11,935 nt of DNA, taken from positions 1 to 11,935 of the forward strand of contig CAYTCC010000041.1 of assembly GCA_964436345.1 (NCBI GenBank), in the 5' to 3' direction. The notes beneath the pieces were generated by a model. The model saw only the letters and a list, made by a program, of their open reading frames with translations. It had not been told where the DNA came from and made no database searches. Position 1 is the first letter of the stretch. Each line of letters opens with the position of its first letter. A program made the translations under genes and the position numbers. Below, in pieces: positions 1 to 6,803 of this stretch. The stretch is from GCA-002694895 sp964436345 (GTDB lineage Bacteria > Chloroflexota > Dehalococcoidia > Lucifugimonadales > GCA-002694895).

Positions 1-1242
1 GAGATTCGAAAAAATTATGATTTAATTAAAAAATATGCTTTATGTTATCCTGAGATTAAATTTAAAGTTATTTCTGATGGTCGGAAATATATTGAAACAT
101 CTGGGTCTGGATCTTTAGTTGAATTACTTTCTCAAATATATAATAACGAATTAGCAACTTCTATGATCCTAGTAGAATATAATTCAGAGCATCTGGGCAT
201 AAATGGATACATCAGTAATGTAAATATTAAAAAATCAAGTAATGTAAATATTAATTGTTTTGTTAATAAAAGAGTTATTAAAAACAGAATTTTCAATTAT
301 GCAATTGAAAGGGCGTATGATACTTTGCTAGTAAAAGGGAATTACCCTGTTTGTGTTTTGAATTTGAAATTGGATCCTTCTTTTTTAGATATTAATGTAC
401 ATCCTTCTAAGAATGAAATTAAAATTAGAGATGAAAGGGAAATTTTTAGTCAAGTAGAAAAAACAATTAGATTAAATTTAATTAATTACAATACTAATAA
501 AAATGATATTTCTTCACATGGGATGCAATTTGATTTTAATGTAGCTGAAAAACAGACTCCCCATAATCTCATTATTCACAACGAACGAAAATCAGATTTC
601 AAAGCATTTCCAAACAAGAATAATTCAAATATTCAAGAATTTATTTTGTCTGAAAATGATCCTAAAAATCTGATTTTTGAATTTAAATTATTAGGACAAT
701 TGAATAATTCATATATATTGGGAGAATATCAAAAAAATATTTGCATTATCGATCAACACGCAGCTCATGAAAGGGTAAATTATGAGAAATTACAATTTAA
801 TTCTGTAAATATAATAAACAAACAGGAATTATTGAATCCAATAATTTTGAATTTGAATATTAAAGAAAATGAATGGTTGGATAAAAACATAAAAATGATG
901 AATAAGTTAGGATTTGATATTGAATCTTTTGGAATTTTAAATGAATGGAAAATAAACAGAGTACCTTCCTATTTAATAAATAAAAATATTCAATCTACAG
1001 TCGCGAGAATCATTACAGATTTTACTAATAATCATTCAGATAATCATAATACTGACAGTAGACTTAAGACCTTAGCATGTCACTCTTCCATAGAATTTGG
1101 AGATAAATTATCCAATATGGAAATGCTAAAATTGATTGAAGATATTTCCAAATGTAAAGAACCTTGGAAATGCCCTCATGGGAGACCAGTTTTAATTCAG
1201 ATTAACGAACATGAATTAAGTAAATGGTTTAGCAGAACTTAA
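1..1242 (+). CDS. mutL: DNA mismatch repair protein MutL, 5'-truncated by window edge
   Basis: The reading frame is open from base 1, so the gene begins upstream. The first in-frame ATG (163) is internal and not the start. 413 residues are visible, beginning in the transducer half of the N-terminal GHKL ATPase region. Seen: the family motif DINVHPSKNEIKIRD (visible residues about 130-144), then a poorly conserved linker, then the C-terminal dimerisation/endonuclease domain. That domain has the metal-binding motif DQHA-x2-E-x4-E (codon for D at 751), a beta-clamp-binding type motif QELLNP (codon for Q at 823), an ACHSS motif (ACR-like) and CPHGRP near the end. MutL couples MutS mismatch recognition to strand incision, and these motifs mark the nicking type found in bacteria without MutH. 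The stop overlaps the stop of the convergent ThDP enzyme gene by 4 bp. Confidence 0.95.
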   Translation, partial: EIRKNYDLIKKYALCYPEIKFKVISDGRKYIETSGSGSLVELLSQIYNNELATSMILVEYNSEHLGINGYISNVNIKKSSNVNINCFVNKRVIKNRIFNYAIERAYDTLLVKGNYPVCVLNLKLDPSFLDINVHPSKNEIKIRDEREIFSQVEKTIRLNLINYNTNKNDISSHGMQFDFNVAEKQTPHNLIIHNERKSDFKAFPNKNNSNIQEFILSENDPKNLIFEFKLLGQLNNSYILGEYQKNICIIDQHAAHERVNYEKLQFNSVNIINKQELLNPIILNLNIKENEWLDKNIKMMNKLGFDIESFGILNEWKINRVPSYLINKNIQSTVARIITDFTNNHSDNHNTDSRLKTLACHSSIEFGDKLSNMEMLKLIEDISKCKEPWKCPHGRPVLIQINEHELSKWFSRT

Positions 1243-2900
1243 ACAGATCCATCTATTTGAATATCTATAAGATTTGGTTTGTCTGAATTAAGACATTTTT
1301 TTAAAATAGATTGAATTTGAGAGGGGTTATCAATTTTATAAGAATTAATGTTAAATCCTTTTGAAATTTCGCTGAAATTAAAACTTTCCTCAAAATCCAT
1401 CCCCTTATATTCACTAGATTTTGTATCACCTAATTGTTGTTTATATATATCCATATTTAATTTCAGTATTCTATATGTTCCGTTATTACACATGATGTAA
1501 GTTATGGGTATTTTATTTACAGAAGCAGTCCACAGTGCTTGAACAGACATCATACCAGTTCCATCACCCACAAAAGCTATTACAGGCTGGTCTGGAAATG
1601 CAAGTTTTATTCCTAATGCACCCCCCATTCCCCATCCTAATGATCCTCCTCTGCCTCCAAAAATAGAGTTAGGTTTGTTAAAATCAATAAAATTAAATAT
1701 AGAATTACCAGATGTCACAGCATCGTTAACAATTATTGCATTTTCAGGTAAAACCTCCGATACTTCATGAACCATTCTGTCAGAAGTCATAGGAGTGTTA
1801 GAATAATTTGCATTTAAAGAAGTTATGATATTTTTTTTATTGATTTCCTGTTCTTCTTTTAATATTTTATTTTTTTCTTTTACTAATTCTATTGTTTTAC
1901 CATCAAGTATAGATTCAACTTCTGTTGTTAAAACTTTCAATGCCTCACTTGGATCTGAAATTATTGCCACATCAGTTTTTTCTGTAGTGGCTACTTGATC
2001 AGGATCATTATCGATATGAATTAATTTTGATTTTGGATTAAATATCCTCATTCTTGGATTAGAAAACATATAACTTATTCTTGGTAATCCCCCAATAGCA
2101 AGTATAGTATCAAATTCATCAAATTCATCCGAAGAGTTGAAGCCAAGTTTAATATTTCCTTTATAACTTGGGTGCCCAGAAGGAAATATCATTTCCGAGT
2201 AATTTGAAGAATATACTTTTGCACCTAATATTTCGGCTAACTTAGTAGGTATATATGGATGATTAATTTGTACTAATCTATCTCCAATTAATATTCCAGG
2301 GTTTTTTGAGTGTGCTAAAATTTTCGCAGCTTCTTTTATTAAATTTTCATCAGGTTTAATAATTATTTCATCATTATAAGTTTTAGTAGGCTGAACATCG
2401 GTAGTGTCGTCTAAAGCATTGGTAGTAAATGCAACAAATGTAGGTCCTGTAGGAGGATTTAAAGCTATTCTAAATGCTTTTTGTATTGTTTGAGCTACTG
2501 CATCTGGATGATTTACCTCAACAGCCCATTTGGTAAATGGGGTAACCATTTCTACTAAATCAGTTTTTCCAGGTGCAATTTCTCTTGAATCTTTATTACC
2601 TGCTGTTAAAACTAATGGAGTCCCACCTGAATGAGCATTATGTAAAAGACTTAACCCATTTGCTAACCCCGTTTCTATATGAAGATTAACAAAAGCGGGT
2701 TTTTTTGTTGCCCTAGCATATGCGTCAGCCATTCCCATAGCAGCTGATTCTTGTACCGTTAAAATATATTCAAATTCAGGATATTTTTCCAAAGCATCCA
2801 TTATTGCTGTTTCTGTTGTTCCAGGATTCCCAAAAATATATTTTATTCCCTGAGCTTTTAATGCTTCTAATAAAATATATTTACCAGCTAATTTTTTCAT
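1239..2900 (-). CDS. ThDP-dependent enzyme, benzoylformate decarboxylase / acetolactate synthase-like
   Basis: This 553-residue protein has the three-domain ThDP-enzyme layout. The N-terminal Pyr domain has IFGNPGTTE (23-30) and the cofactor-activating Glu in VQES (E51). A central domain spans about 185-330. The C-terminal PP domain has the GDG...NN ThDP/Mg site (G445-D446-G447 to N472-N473). The N-terminal region resembles benzoylformate decarboxylase: LHIETG keeps the His equivalent to BFD His70 (H74), while BFD Ser26 is Thr (T28) and BFD His281 appears to be Met (about M278). I therefore infer a 2-oxoacid decarboxylase or carboligase, not necessarily acting on benzoylformate. The start codon overlaps the transporter stop (ATGA at 2900-2897), and a GGAGAAAAG Shine-Dalgarno lies in the end of the transporter gene, so translation is probably coupled. 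The protein is cytosolic with no signal peptide. Confidence 0.88.
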   Translation of the reverse strand: MKKLAGKYILLEALKAQGIKYIFGNPGTTETAIMDALEKYPEFEYILTVQESAAMGMADAYARATKKPAFVNLHIETGLANGLSLLHNAHSGGTPLVLTAGNKDSREIAPGKTDLVEMVTPFTKWAVEVNHPDAVAQTIQKAFRIALNPPTGPTFVAFTTNALDDTTDVQPTKTYNDEIIIKPDENLIKEAAKILAHSKNPGILIGDRLVQINHPYIPTKLAEILGAKVYSSNYSEMIFPSGHPSYKGNIKLGFNSSDEFDEFDTILAIGGLPRISYMFSNPRMRIFNPKSKLIHIDNDPDQVATTEKTDVAIISDPSEALKVLTTEVESILDGKTIELVKEKNKILKEEQEINKKNIITSLNANYSNTPMTSDRMVHEVSEVLPENAIIVNDAVTSGNSIFNFIDFNKPNSIFGGRGGSLGWGMGGALGIKLAFPDQPVIAFVGDGTGMMSVQALWTASVNKIPITYIMCNNGTYRILKLNMDIYKQQLGDTKSSEYKGMDFEESFNFSEISKGFNINSYKIDNPSQIQSILKKCLNSDKPNLIDIQIDGSV

Positions 2901-4126
2901 TTTTTCTTTTCTCCATTATTATTCTTTGTCTTAATTGTGAGTATAAATATTAATGATAATAGTATACATAAACCCAATGAAGATAAAGCAATTGGTTGCC
3001 CGAGATTAATTGTTGTAACTATAAATCCCCAGCTTGCAGTTCCCATAATACTCCCTAATCTTCCACTAAATCCATGAAGTCCAAAGTATTCACCTATAAA
3101 TTCATCTGAAATTAATTGGTGCATAAATGGTCTGTCACAACTCCAGACACCTGAAATAAGAATTCCAGTAAAGCCGCTTATAAACCACCATATATTATTA
3201 GACATTTCAATAACTCCGGCAGATATAGAAATTATAAGATTTAAAATCCAAAGAATTAAAACTAAAGATAGAATATTTCTTGGTTTATACTTATCTACTA
3301 ATTTCCCCCATATTAACGCACTGGGAATTGCAGTAACAATCCCAGTAAAAATTAGATATTGTATTTGTCTTTCTGATAAACCAATTGTTTCTAATATATA
3401 TAATGAAGTGAAAGTTGACGCTGTATACATGGCCCATGAATACCAAAATCGAGCAATTAAAAATCTACCTAATCCTGGAAATTCTTTTATATCTTTTAAT
3501 GTATGCTGTAATTGAATTGCAGAACGTTTTAAAATATTTTTTGATATTGCTATATACCTGTTTTGTTTTTTATATGGTTTTTCTTTTAGATAAATAAGTA
3601 CAGGGAAGCCAAATATTATGATAAGTATTCCCATAATAATAAATCCAGATGTATATCCTTGGTCTTCAATTATAAATAAACCAATTAAAATAGCTATGAT
3701 TGCACCTATGTACCCAACTCCAGCTCCTATTCCACCAATCAATCCAATATTTTTATTATTACTAACATCTTTAAGCATGGAATTATAAAAGATATCACCA
3801 ATGTGAAGAGTTGTTACAGCAAAACCATAACTTAAAAGACTTAAAATAATTGTGGAATTCCCTATTAATGTAGTAGATATCCCACATAATATAGTAAAAA
3901 TACCTAGAAAAATTTTTCTGGTTTCAACCTGATCTGATACTGCACCTATTATAGGTGAAATTATTAAGGTAGCTAACAAACTAATTGAAAGAGTATATCC
4001 GACAGTGGCATCAGTTCCGTTTAGTTTGGTTATTATCCATAAAGGAAAGAAAAGGCCTGTTACCCCAGCATTAAATAATGTATTGCCGATGTCGTATATT
4101 ATCCATGAAATAATTGATAGATTCAT
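2897..4126 (-). CDS. MFS transporter, UMF1 / Atg22-like family
   Basis: This 409-residue protein is almost entirely hydrophobic with about 12 predicted membrane helices. It is a major-facilitator protein of the inner membrane. The N-terminus SWIIYDIGNTLF matches the WxxYDxxN signature of the UMF1/Atg22-like branch. FYNSMLKDVSN followed by GLIGGIGAGVGYIGA (about 113-140) corresponds to the conserved YNAxLP and SGxGxAxGYxGG stretch of that family. The loop between TM2 and TM3 has GAVSDQVETRK, the usual MFS motif A (GxLaDrxGrR) in variant form. The substrate is unknown: Atg22 proteins export amino acids from yeast vacuoles, while most bacterial members are uncharacterised. It begins 25 bp after the tRNA-Sec 3' end with no visible Shine-Dalgarno. 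It ends in an ATGA overlap with the ThDP enzyme gene, which suggests that the transported compound and the enzyme's substrate are related. Confidence 0.87.
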   Translation of the reverse strand: MNLSIISWIIYDIGNTLFNAGVTGLFFPLWIITKLNGTDATVGYTLSISLLATLIISPIIGAVSDQVETRKIFLGIFTILCGISTTLIGNSTIILSLLSYGFAVTTLHIGDIFYNSMLKDVSNNKNIGLIGGIGAGVGYIGAIIAILIGLFIIEDQGYTSGFIIMGILIIIFGFPVLIYLKEKPYKKQNRYIAISKNILKRSAIQLQHTLKDIKEFPGLGRFLIARFWYSWAMYTASTFTSLYILETIGLSERQIQYLIFTGIVTAIPSALIWGKLVDKYKPRNILSLVLILWILNLIISISAGVIEMSNNIWWFISGFTGILISGVWSCDRPFMHQLISDEFIGEYFGLHGFSGRLGSIMGTASWGFIVTTINLGQPIALSSLGLCILLSLIFILTIKTKNNNGEKKK

Positions 4127-4151
4127 ATTAGCAAACTATTTGAAATTAATT

Positions 4152-4246
4152 CGGGAGTGAGAGGGAATCGAACCCAACGTTTCAATAAAAGAATCAAAGC
4201 CAACGGAGTTGAAGTCCGTGGGACCCACCAGAGCCCATTCACTCCC
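4152..4246 (-). tRNA. selC: tRNA-Sec (anticodon UCA)
   Basis: Read on the minus strand, this 95-nt element folds as a selenocysteine tRNA. It has a perfect 8-bp acceptor stem (GGGAGTGA with TCACTCCC), discriminator G73 at 4152 and no encoded CCA. The D-arm has 6 bp with a 4-nt loop (GGGCTC-TGGT-GGGTCC, with G-U pairs). The anticodon stem ACGGA/TCCGT carries loop CTTCAAC with anticodon TCA. A long variable arm (about 4177-4201) precedes T-loop TTCGATT. Long acceptor, 6-bp D-stem, UCA anticodon and G73 together are diagnostic of bacterial tRNA-Sec. The T-stem is odd: three G-C pairs at the loop, then U-U and U-C mismatches next to the acceptor. It lies 10 bp after the trxA stop and may be processed from the trxA transcript. 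No selA, selB or selD is in the window. Confidence 0.92.
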
Positions 4247-4256
4247 ATGTTCATTT

Positions 4257-4580
4257 TTAAGATATAATTTTATCTAAACGTTCTGCAATGTGATTTTTAG
4301 GTACTGCGCCTACAATTTGATCTATAGCAGACCCATCTTTAAACATTAATAAAGTTGGAATTCCTCTGATCCCATAATTTGTAGCAGTTTGAGGATTGCT
4401 GTCTACATCTAATTTTGCTACTTTAACTTTTCCATTGTATTCATTAGATAACTCTTCAACTATAGGTGATACCATTTTACATGGGCCACACCATTCAGCC
4501 CAAAAGTCAACTAAAACTGGTAATTCTGAATTAAGAACCTCGTTTGAAAAACTATCATCTGTTACTTCTAATGCTGCCAA
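4257..4580 (-). CDS. trxA: Thioredoxin
   Basis: This 107-residue single-domain thioredoxin is the usual family length. Seen: the redox motif W-C-G-P-C at residues 30-34 within DFWAEWCGPCK, the buried Asp region VDFWA (24-28), the cis-proline loop GIPT (P75), and the C-terminal MFKDG turn. It is a cytosolic disulfide reductase, normally recycled by thioredoxin reductase with NADPH. Both active-site positions are Cys codons, so despite the adjacent tRNA-Sec gene this is not a selenoprotein. The start codon is TTG (4580-4578), chosen because a GGAG Shine-Dalgarno sits 7 nt upstream. An ATG at 4593 is out of frame. The lipoprotein gene ends 81 bp upstream, and a TATAAT at 4599-4594 (minus strand) could be part of a promoter. 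Confidence 0.97.
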   Translation of the reverse strand: MAALEVTDDSFSNEVLNSELPVLVDFWAEWCGPCKMVSPIVEELSNEYNGKVKVAKLDVDSNPQTATNYGIRGIPTLLMFKDGSAIDQIVGAVPKNHIAERLDKIIS

Positions 4581-4587
4581 AATCTTA

Positions 4588-4591
4588 CTCC
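4588..4591 (-). promoter_or_regulatory. Ribosome binding site deciding the TTG start of trxA
   Basis: On the minus strand GGAG is followed by a 7-nt spacer and then TTG. No in-frame ATG lies upstream that would preserve the thioredoxin fold, so this site decides the start. Confidence 0.7.
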
Positions 4592-4661
4592 ATATTATAT
4601 ATATAGATTAGAATATCATAAGAAAAATCAATCTAAAACATTAAATTAGATGTTATTTAAT

Positions 4662-5207
4662 TTATTTAGGGAGATCTATTACTATATCGTCTGATTCTCT
4701 CCACCAAATTGTAAGTGGTTTAATACTTCTGGGGATATCAAAAATCATCCATCCTTGTACTTCGAATCCTTTGTTCAATTCTATGTGCCCATTTAAGAAT
4801 GGTGTGTATTTGTCTAATTCGGATTCTTCAGTTGCAATTATAACTGAATTAACATACGGATCTATATTCCATCCTCTTGAACCCCCTCTGTCACCTAATT
4901 CTGCAGCTTCAGTATCAATAAATACAGGGACATGAGTAACAGAATCATTTAGTATTTTTAATTTAACAATCACTAATTTATTATTGGCAGATATTGGTTT
5001 TACCAATCTTAATTTTCCTGCTGTATCTGTGAATGTTACTCTATCTCTAACTATAGGTGGGGTTGCTCCAATAGCAATTGTACGCCCTTTTCTAAGTAGA
5101 AATTCTGAATCATCATTTTCACAACCTAACATTGGTAATATTAATATAAATGTTAGGAAGATAGTTAAATGTTTAATATTATTCATTGAGCAGTGTTTTA
5201 ACATCAT
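4662..5207 (-). CDS. Predicted lipoprotein, DUF4352-like beta-sandwich (uncharacterised)
   Basis: This 181-residue protein has a lipoprotein signal: basic start, hydrophobic stretch IFLTFILILP, and lipobox PMLGC with the lipidated Cys at residue 29. The mature part (about 150 residues) is rich in beta-strand patterns: a VTFTDTAGKLRLV stretch, NNKLVIVKLKILND, then a LGDRGGSRGW...DPYV segment and GFEVQGWMIFDIP. This order (strand-rich, DP-x-V, hydrophobic GW-x-hFDhP) recalls the DUF4352 immunoglobulin-like extracytoplasmic domain, a fold-level guess. The function is unknown. Neither the first ATG (5207) nor the internal ATG at residue 8 (5186) has a Shine-Dalgarno. The residue-8 start gives a more typical signal peptide (MNNIKHL..., Cys22) and may be the true start. 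The gene lies 35 bp after the cysteine desulfurase and 81 bp before trxA, all on the same strand. Confidence 0.8.
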   Translation of the reverse strand: MMLKHCSMNNIKHLTIFLTFILILPMLGCENDDSEFLLRKGRTIAIGATPPIVRDRVTFTDTAGKLRLVKPISANNKLVIVKLKILNDSVTHVPVFIDTEAAELGDRGGSRGWNIDPYVNSVIIATEESELDKYTPFLNGHIELNKGFEVQGWMIFDIPRSIKPLTIWWRESDDIVIDLPK

Positions 5208-5242
5208 TTTATTTTGAATTTTATTATTTTATATCTTTGAAA

Positions 5243-6421
5243 TTATATTTCAACTGAAGTTTCATATTTTAATTTTGAGCTACGATTTAAAATAATTTTA
5301 AGTATTTTTAAGAATTCGCTTATTTCTTCTTTGGTATTGTAACGACCAAGACTGATTCTCACAGTGTTTATAGCTAAATTAGCTTGAACACCTATAGATT
5401 GTAATACATGTGAGGGCTCTAAGGAATTTGTAGTACAAGCACTGCCATTAGATATACAAATATCTTCTAAATCTAATGCTGATATTAAATCATCAGCTCT
5501 TATATTTTGAAAAGTTAAGTTAATTATGTTTGGTAAGCAGTTTTCAGGATGTCCATTTATAATCGTATCTGGAAAATTCTGATTAATAAAATCTATAATT
5601 AGATTTCTGTATTGGTTTAAATTTTTGGATAATTCTTTTTTTTCTTTATGGGCTAATTTCATTGCGGTTGCGGCACCTGCGATAAATGCTATATTTTCAG
5701 TGCCAGATCTTTTTTGTCTTTCTTGTCCTCCTCCTGACATTTGTGATTCAAATGGTGTTCCGTTTTTCATGTATAAAACTCCAATTCCTTTTGGTCCATT
5801 AAATTTATGTGCTGAAAGGCTCATAAGATCTACACCTAATTCCTCAACATCTAAATTTAAAAAAGGAGCAGCTTGAATGGCATCAGTGTGAAATAATGGA
5901 ACTTTAGGTTCGGTTTTCTTTAGTTTAGCTAAACTTTGACCTATTTCTTTAATAGGGTTTAGAGATCCAATTTCATTGTTTCCATATATAATTGAAATTA
6001 AAATAGTATCTTCTTTGATAGCATTGAAAACAGATTCTTTTGATACTATACCGTGTTTATTAGTAGGTAAATATGTTATTTCGAACCCTTGTTTTTCAAG
6101 TGCATTGCAGGTATGTAATACCGCATGATGCTCTACTGCAGTTGTTATTATATGGCTGCCAAAATATTTTAATGATTCAGCGGGGCCTTTTATTGCAGCG
6201 TTGTCAGATTCAGTGCCTCCACTAGTAAAAATAATTTCATTTTCAGAACAATTTAATGTTTCTGCAAAAATTTTCCTTGAATTATCTATTGAAACTCGAG
6301 ATTGCCTGGCAGGTTTATATGGGCTTGAAGGGTTGGCAAATGAATGTCTTAATTCATTTGAAATAATATTTAACACTTCTTCTCTTATTTGCGTTGATGC
6401 CGAATTATCTAAGTAAATCAT
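5243..6421 (-). CDS. Cysteine desulfurase (NifS/IscS family)
   Basis: This 392-residue, PLP-dependent class V aminotransferase-fold enzyme moves sulfur from L-cysteine onto its own active-site Cys for Fe-S clusters and thiolated tRNAs. Seen: N-terminal YLDNSAST, FTSGGTESDN (66-74), TAVEHHAVL with the PLP-stacking His (H98), HTDAIQ (Asp180, Gln183), SAHKFNGPKG with the PLP Schiff-base Lys (K206), the RSGTEN motif, and the catalytic Cys loop SNGSACTTNSLEPSHVL (C329). The family length is about 385-405. No scaffold (iscU), iscR or mnmA gene is adjacent in the window, so IscS and NifS roles cannot be told apart. Enzymes of this family can also release selenium from selenocysteine, which is notable with selC on the same strand about 1 kb downstream. 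It is the first gene of the minus-strand run, with no clear Shine-Dalgarno. Confidence 0.95.
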   Translation of the reverse strand: MIYLDNSASTQIREEVLNIISNELRHSFANPSSPYKPARQSRVSIDNSRKIFAETLNCSENEIIFTSGGTESDNAAIKGPAESLKYFGSHIITTAVEHHAVLHTCNALEKQGFEITYLPTNKHGIVSKESVFNAIKEDTILISIIYGNNEIGSLNPIKEIGQSLAKLKKTEPKVPLFHTDAIQAAPFLNLDVEELGVDLMSLSAHKFNGPKGIGVLYMKNGTPFESQMSGGGQERQKRSGTENIAFIAGAATAMKLAHKEKKELSKNLNQYRNLIIDFINQNFPDTIINGHPENCLPNIINLTFQNIRADDLISALDLEDICISNGSACTTNSLEPSHVLQSIGVQANLAINTVRISLGRYNTKEEISEFLKILKIILNRSSKLKYETSVEI

Positions 6422-6515
6422 ATTTATTAATTGTTAATTTTTATATACTTATAAATTGTTATTATAATATTATAATTGAATATTTTTATAATAATATGAT
6501 AATTGGAATATAAAT
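6422..6515. promoter_or_regulatory. Divergent promoter spacer between cysteine desulfurase and small membrane protein
   Basis: This 94-bp spacer is almost wholly A/T, so genes on both sides must start transcription here or close by. Several TATAAT-like hexamers occur on both strands, for example TATAAT around 6464-6475 and TATGAT at 6495-6500 (+). A 9-bp inverted repeat (TTATTATAA at 6459-6467 with TTATAATAA at 6486-6494) is present. In DNA this AT-rich such a repeat can arise by chance, so individual promoter elements are not assigned. Confidence 0.45.
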
Positions 6516-6788
6516 ATGACAAGAAAGAAACATACAATTTCAAAAAATAACTCTAAATTAATAGTTATGGCATTTGCTTTTATTGGATTTGTTATTGGAA
6601 TAGCTTTAGGTGTTAATTTTATTTCGATATTACTAATTACAATAATGCTTTTTTTATTAATGATGTATGTCAGAACATCAGATAATTATGGCGAATATAA
6701 TATTGGGAATAATTCTGTGAAATTTATATCATCCGTAACATTTTTATTGTTTTGGATAATAGGTTTTATGGTGAATTCTTTATTGTAA
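6516..6788 (+). CDS. Small membrane protein of unknown function
   Basis: This 90-residue protein is not recognised. A basic N-terminus (MTRKKHTISKNNSK) precedes two closely spaced hydrophobic segments (about 15-33 and 35-52). A short polar stretch follows (TSDNYGEYNIGNN, about 54-66), then a third hydrophobic segment at the C-terminus (about 70-89). By the positive-inside rule the N-terminus is probably cytoplasmic. There are no cysteines or obvious catalytic motifs. It starts after the AT-rich divergent spacer, with only a weak GGAA about 8 nt upstream of the ATG. It ends 15 bp before the FMN oxidase, so the two are probably co-transcribed. It may be an accessory membrane partner, but the sequence does not show this. 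Confidence 0.72.
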   Translation: MTRKKHTISKNNSKLIVMAFAFIGFVIGIALGVNFISILLITIMLFLLMMYVRTSDNYGEYNIGNNSVKFISSVTFLLFWIIGFMVNSLL

Positions 6789-6803
6789 ACATATGTTAAT
6801 AAT

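Noticed and set aside
2897..2899. TGA stop of the MFS gene as a possible selenocysteine codon
   Set aside because: A TAG follows two codons later, and the TGA is the normal ATGA overlap with the next gene. All other complete genes here end in TAA, so no selenoprotein is seen in the window.
3415..3597. 60-residue plus-strand open frame
   Set aside because: It lies wholly antisense inside the MFS transporter, with no motif and no ribosome site.
4152..4246. tRNA-Sec gene as an integration site for a mobile element
   Set aside because: No copy of the tRNA 3' end was seen elsewhere in the window, and no integrase or phage gene is present.
4257..4580. Thioredoxin as a selenoprotein because selC is adjacent
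   Set aside because: The active site is encoded as W-C-G-P-C with ordinary Cys codons.
4396..4611. 71-residue plus-strand open frame opposite trxA
   Set aside because: It is a shadow of a confident thioredoxin gene.
4984..5217. 77-residue plus-strand open frame
   Set aside because: It is antisense to the lipoprotein signal region, and its hydrophobic look is the complement of that region.
6459..6494. 9-bp inverted repeat in the 6422-6515 spacer as an operator
   Set aside because: It is all A/T with an 18-nt gap in an almost pure A/T spacer, so chance is a sufficient explanation.
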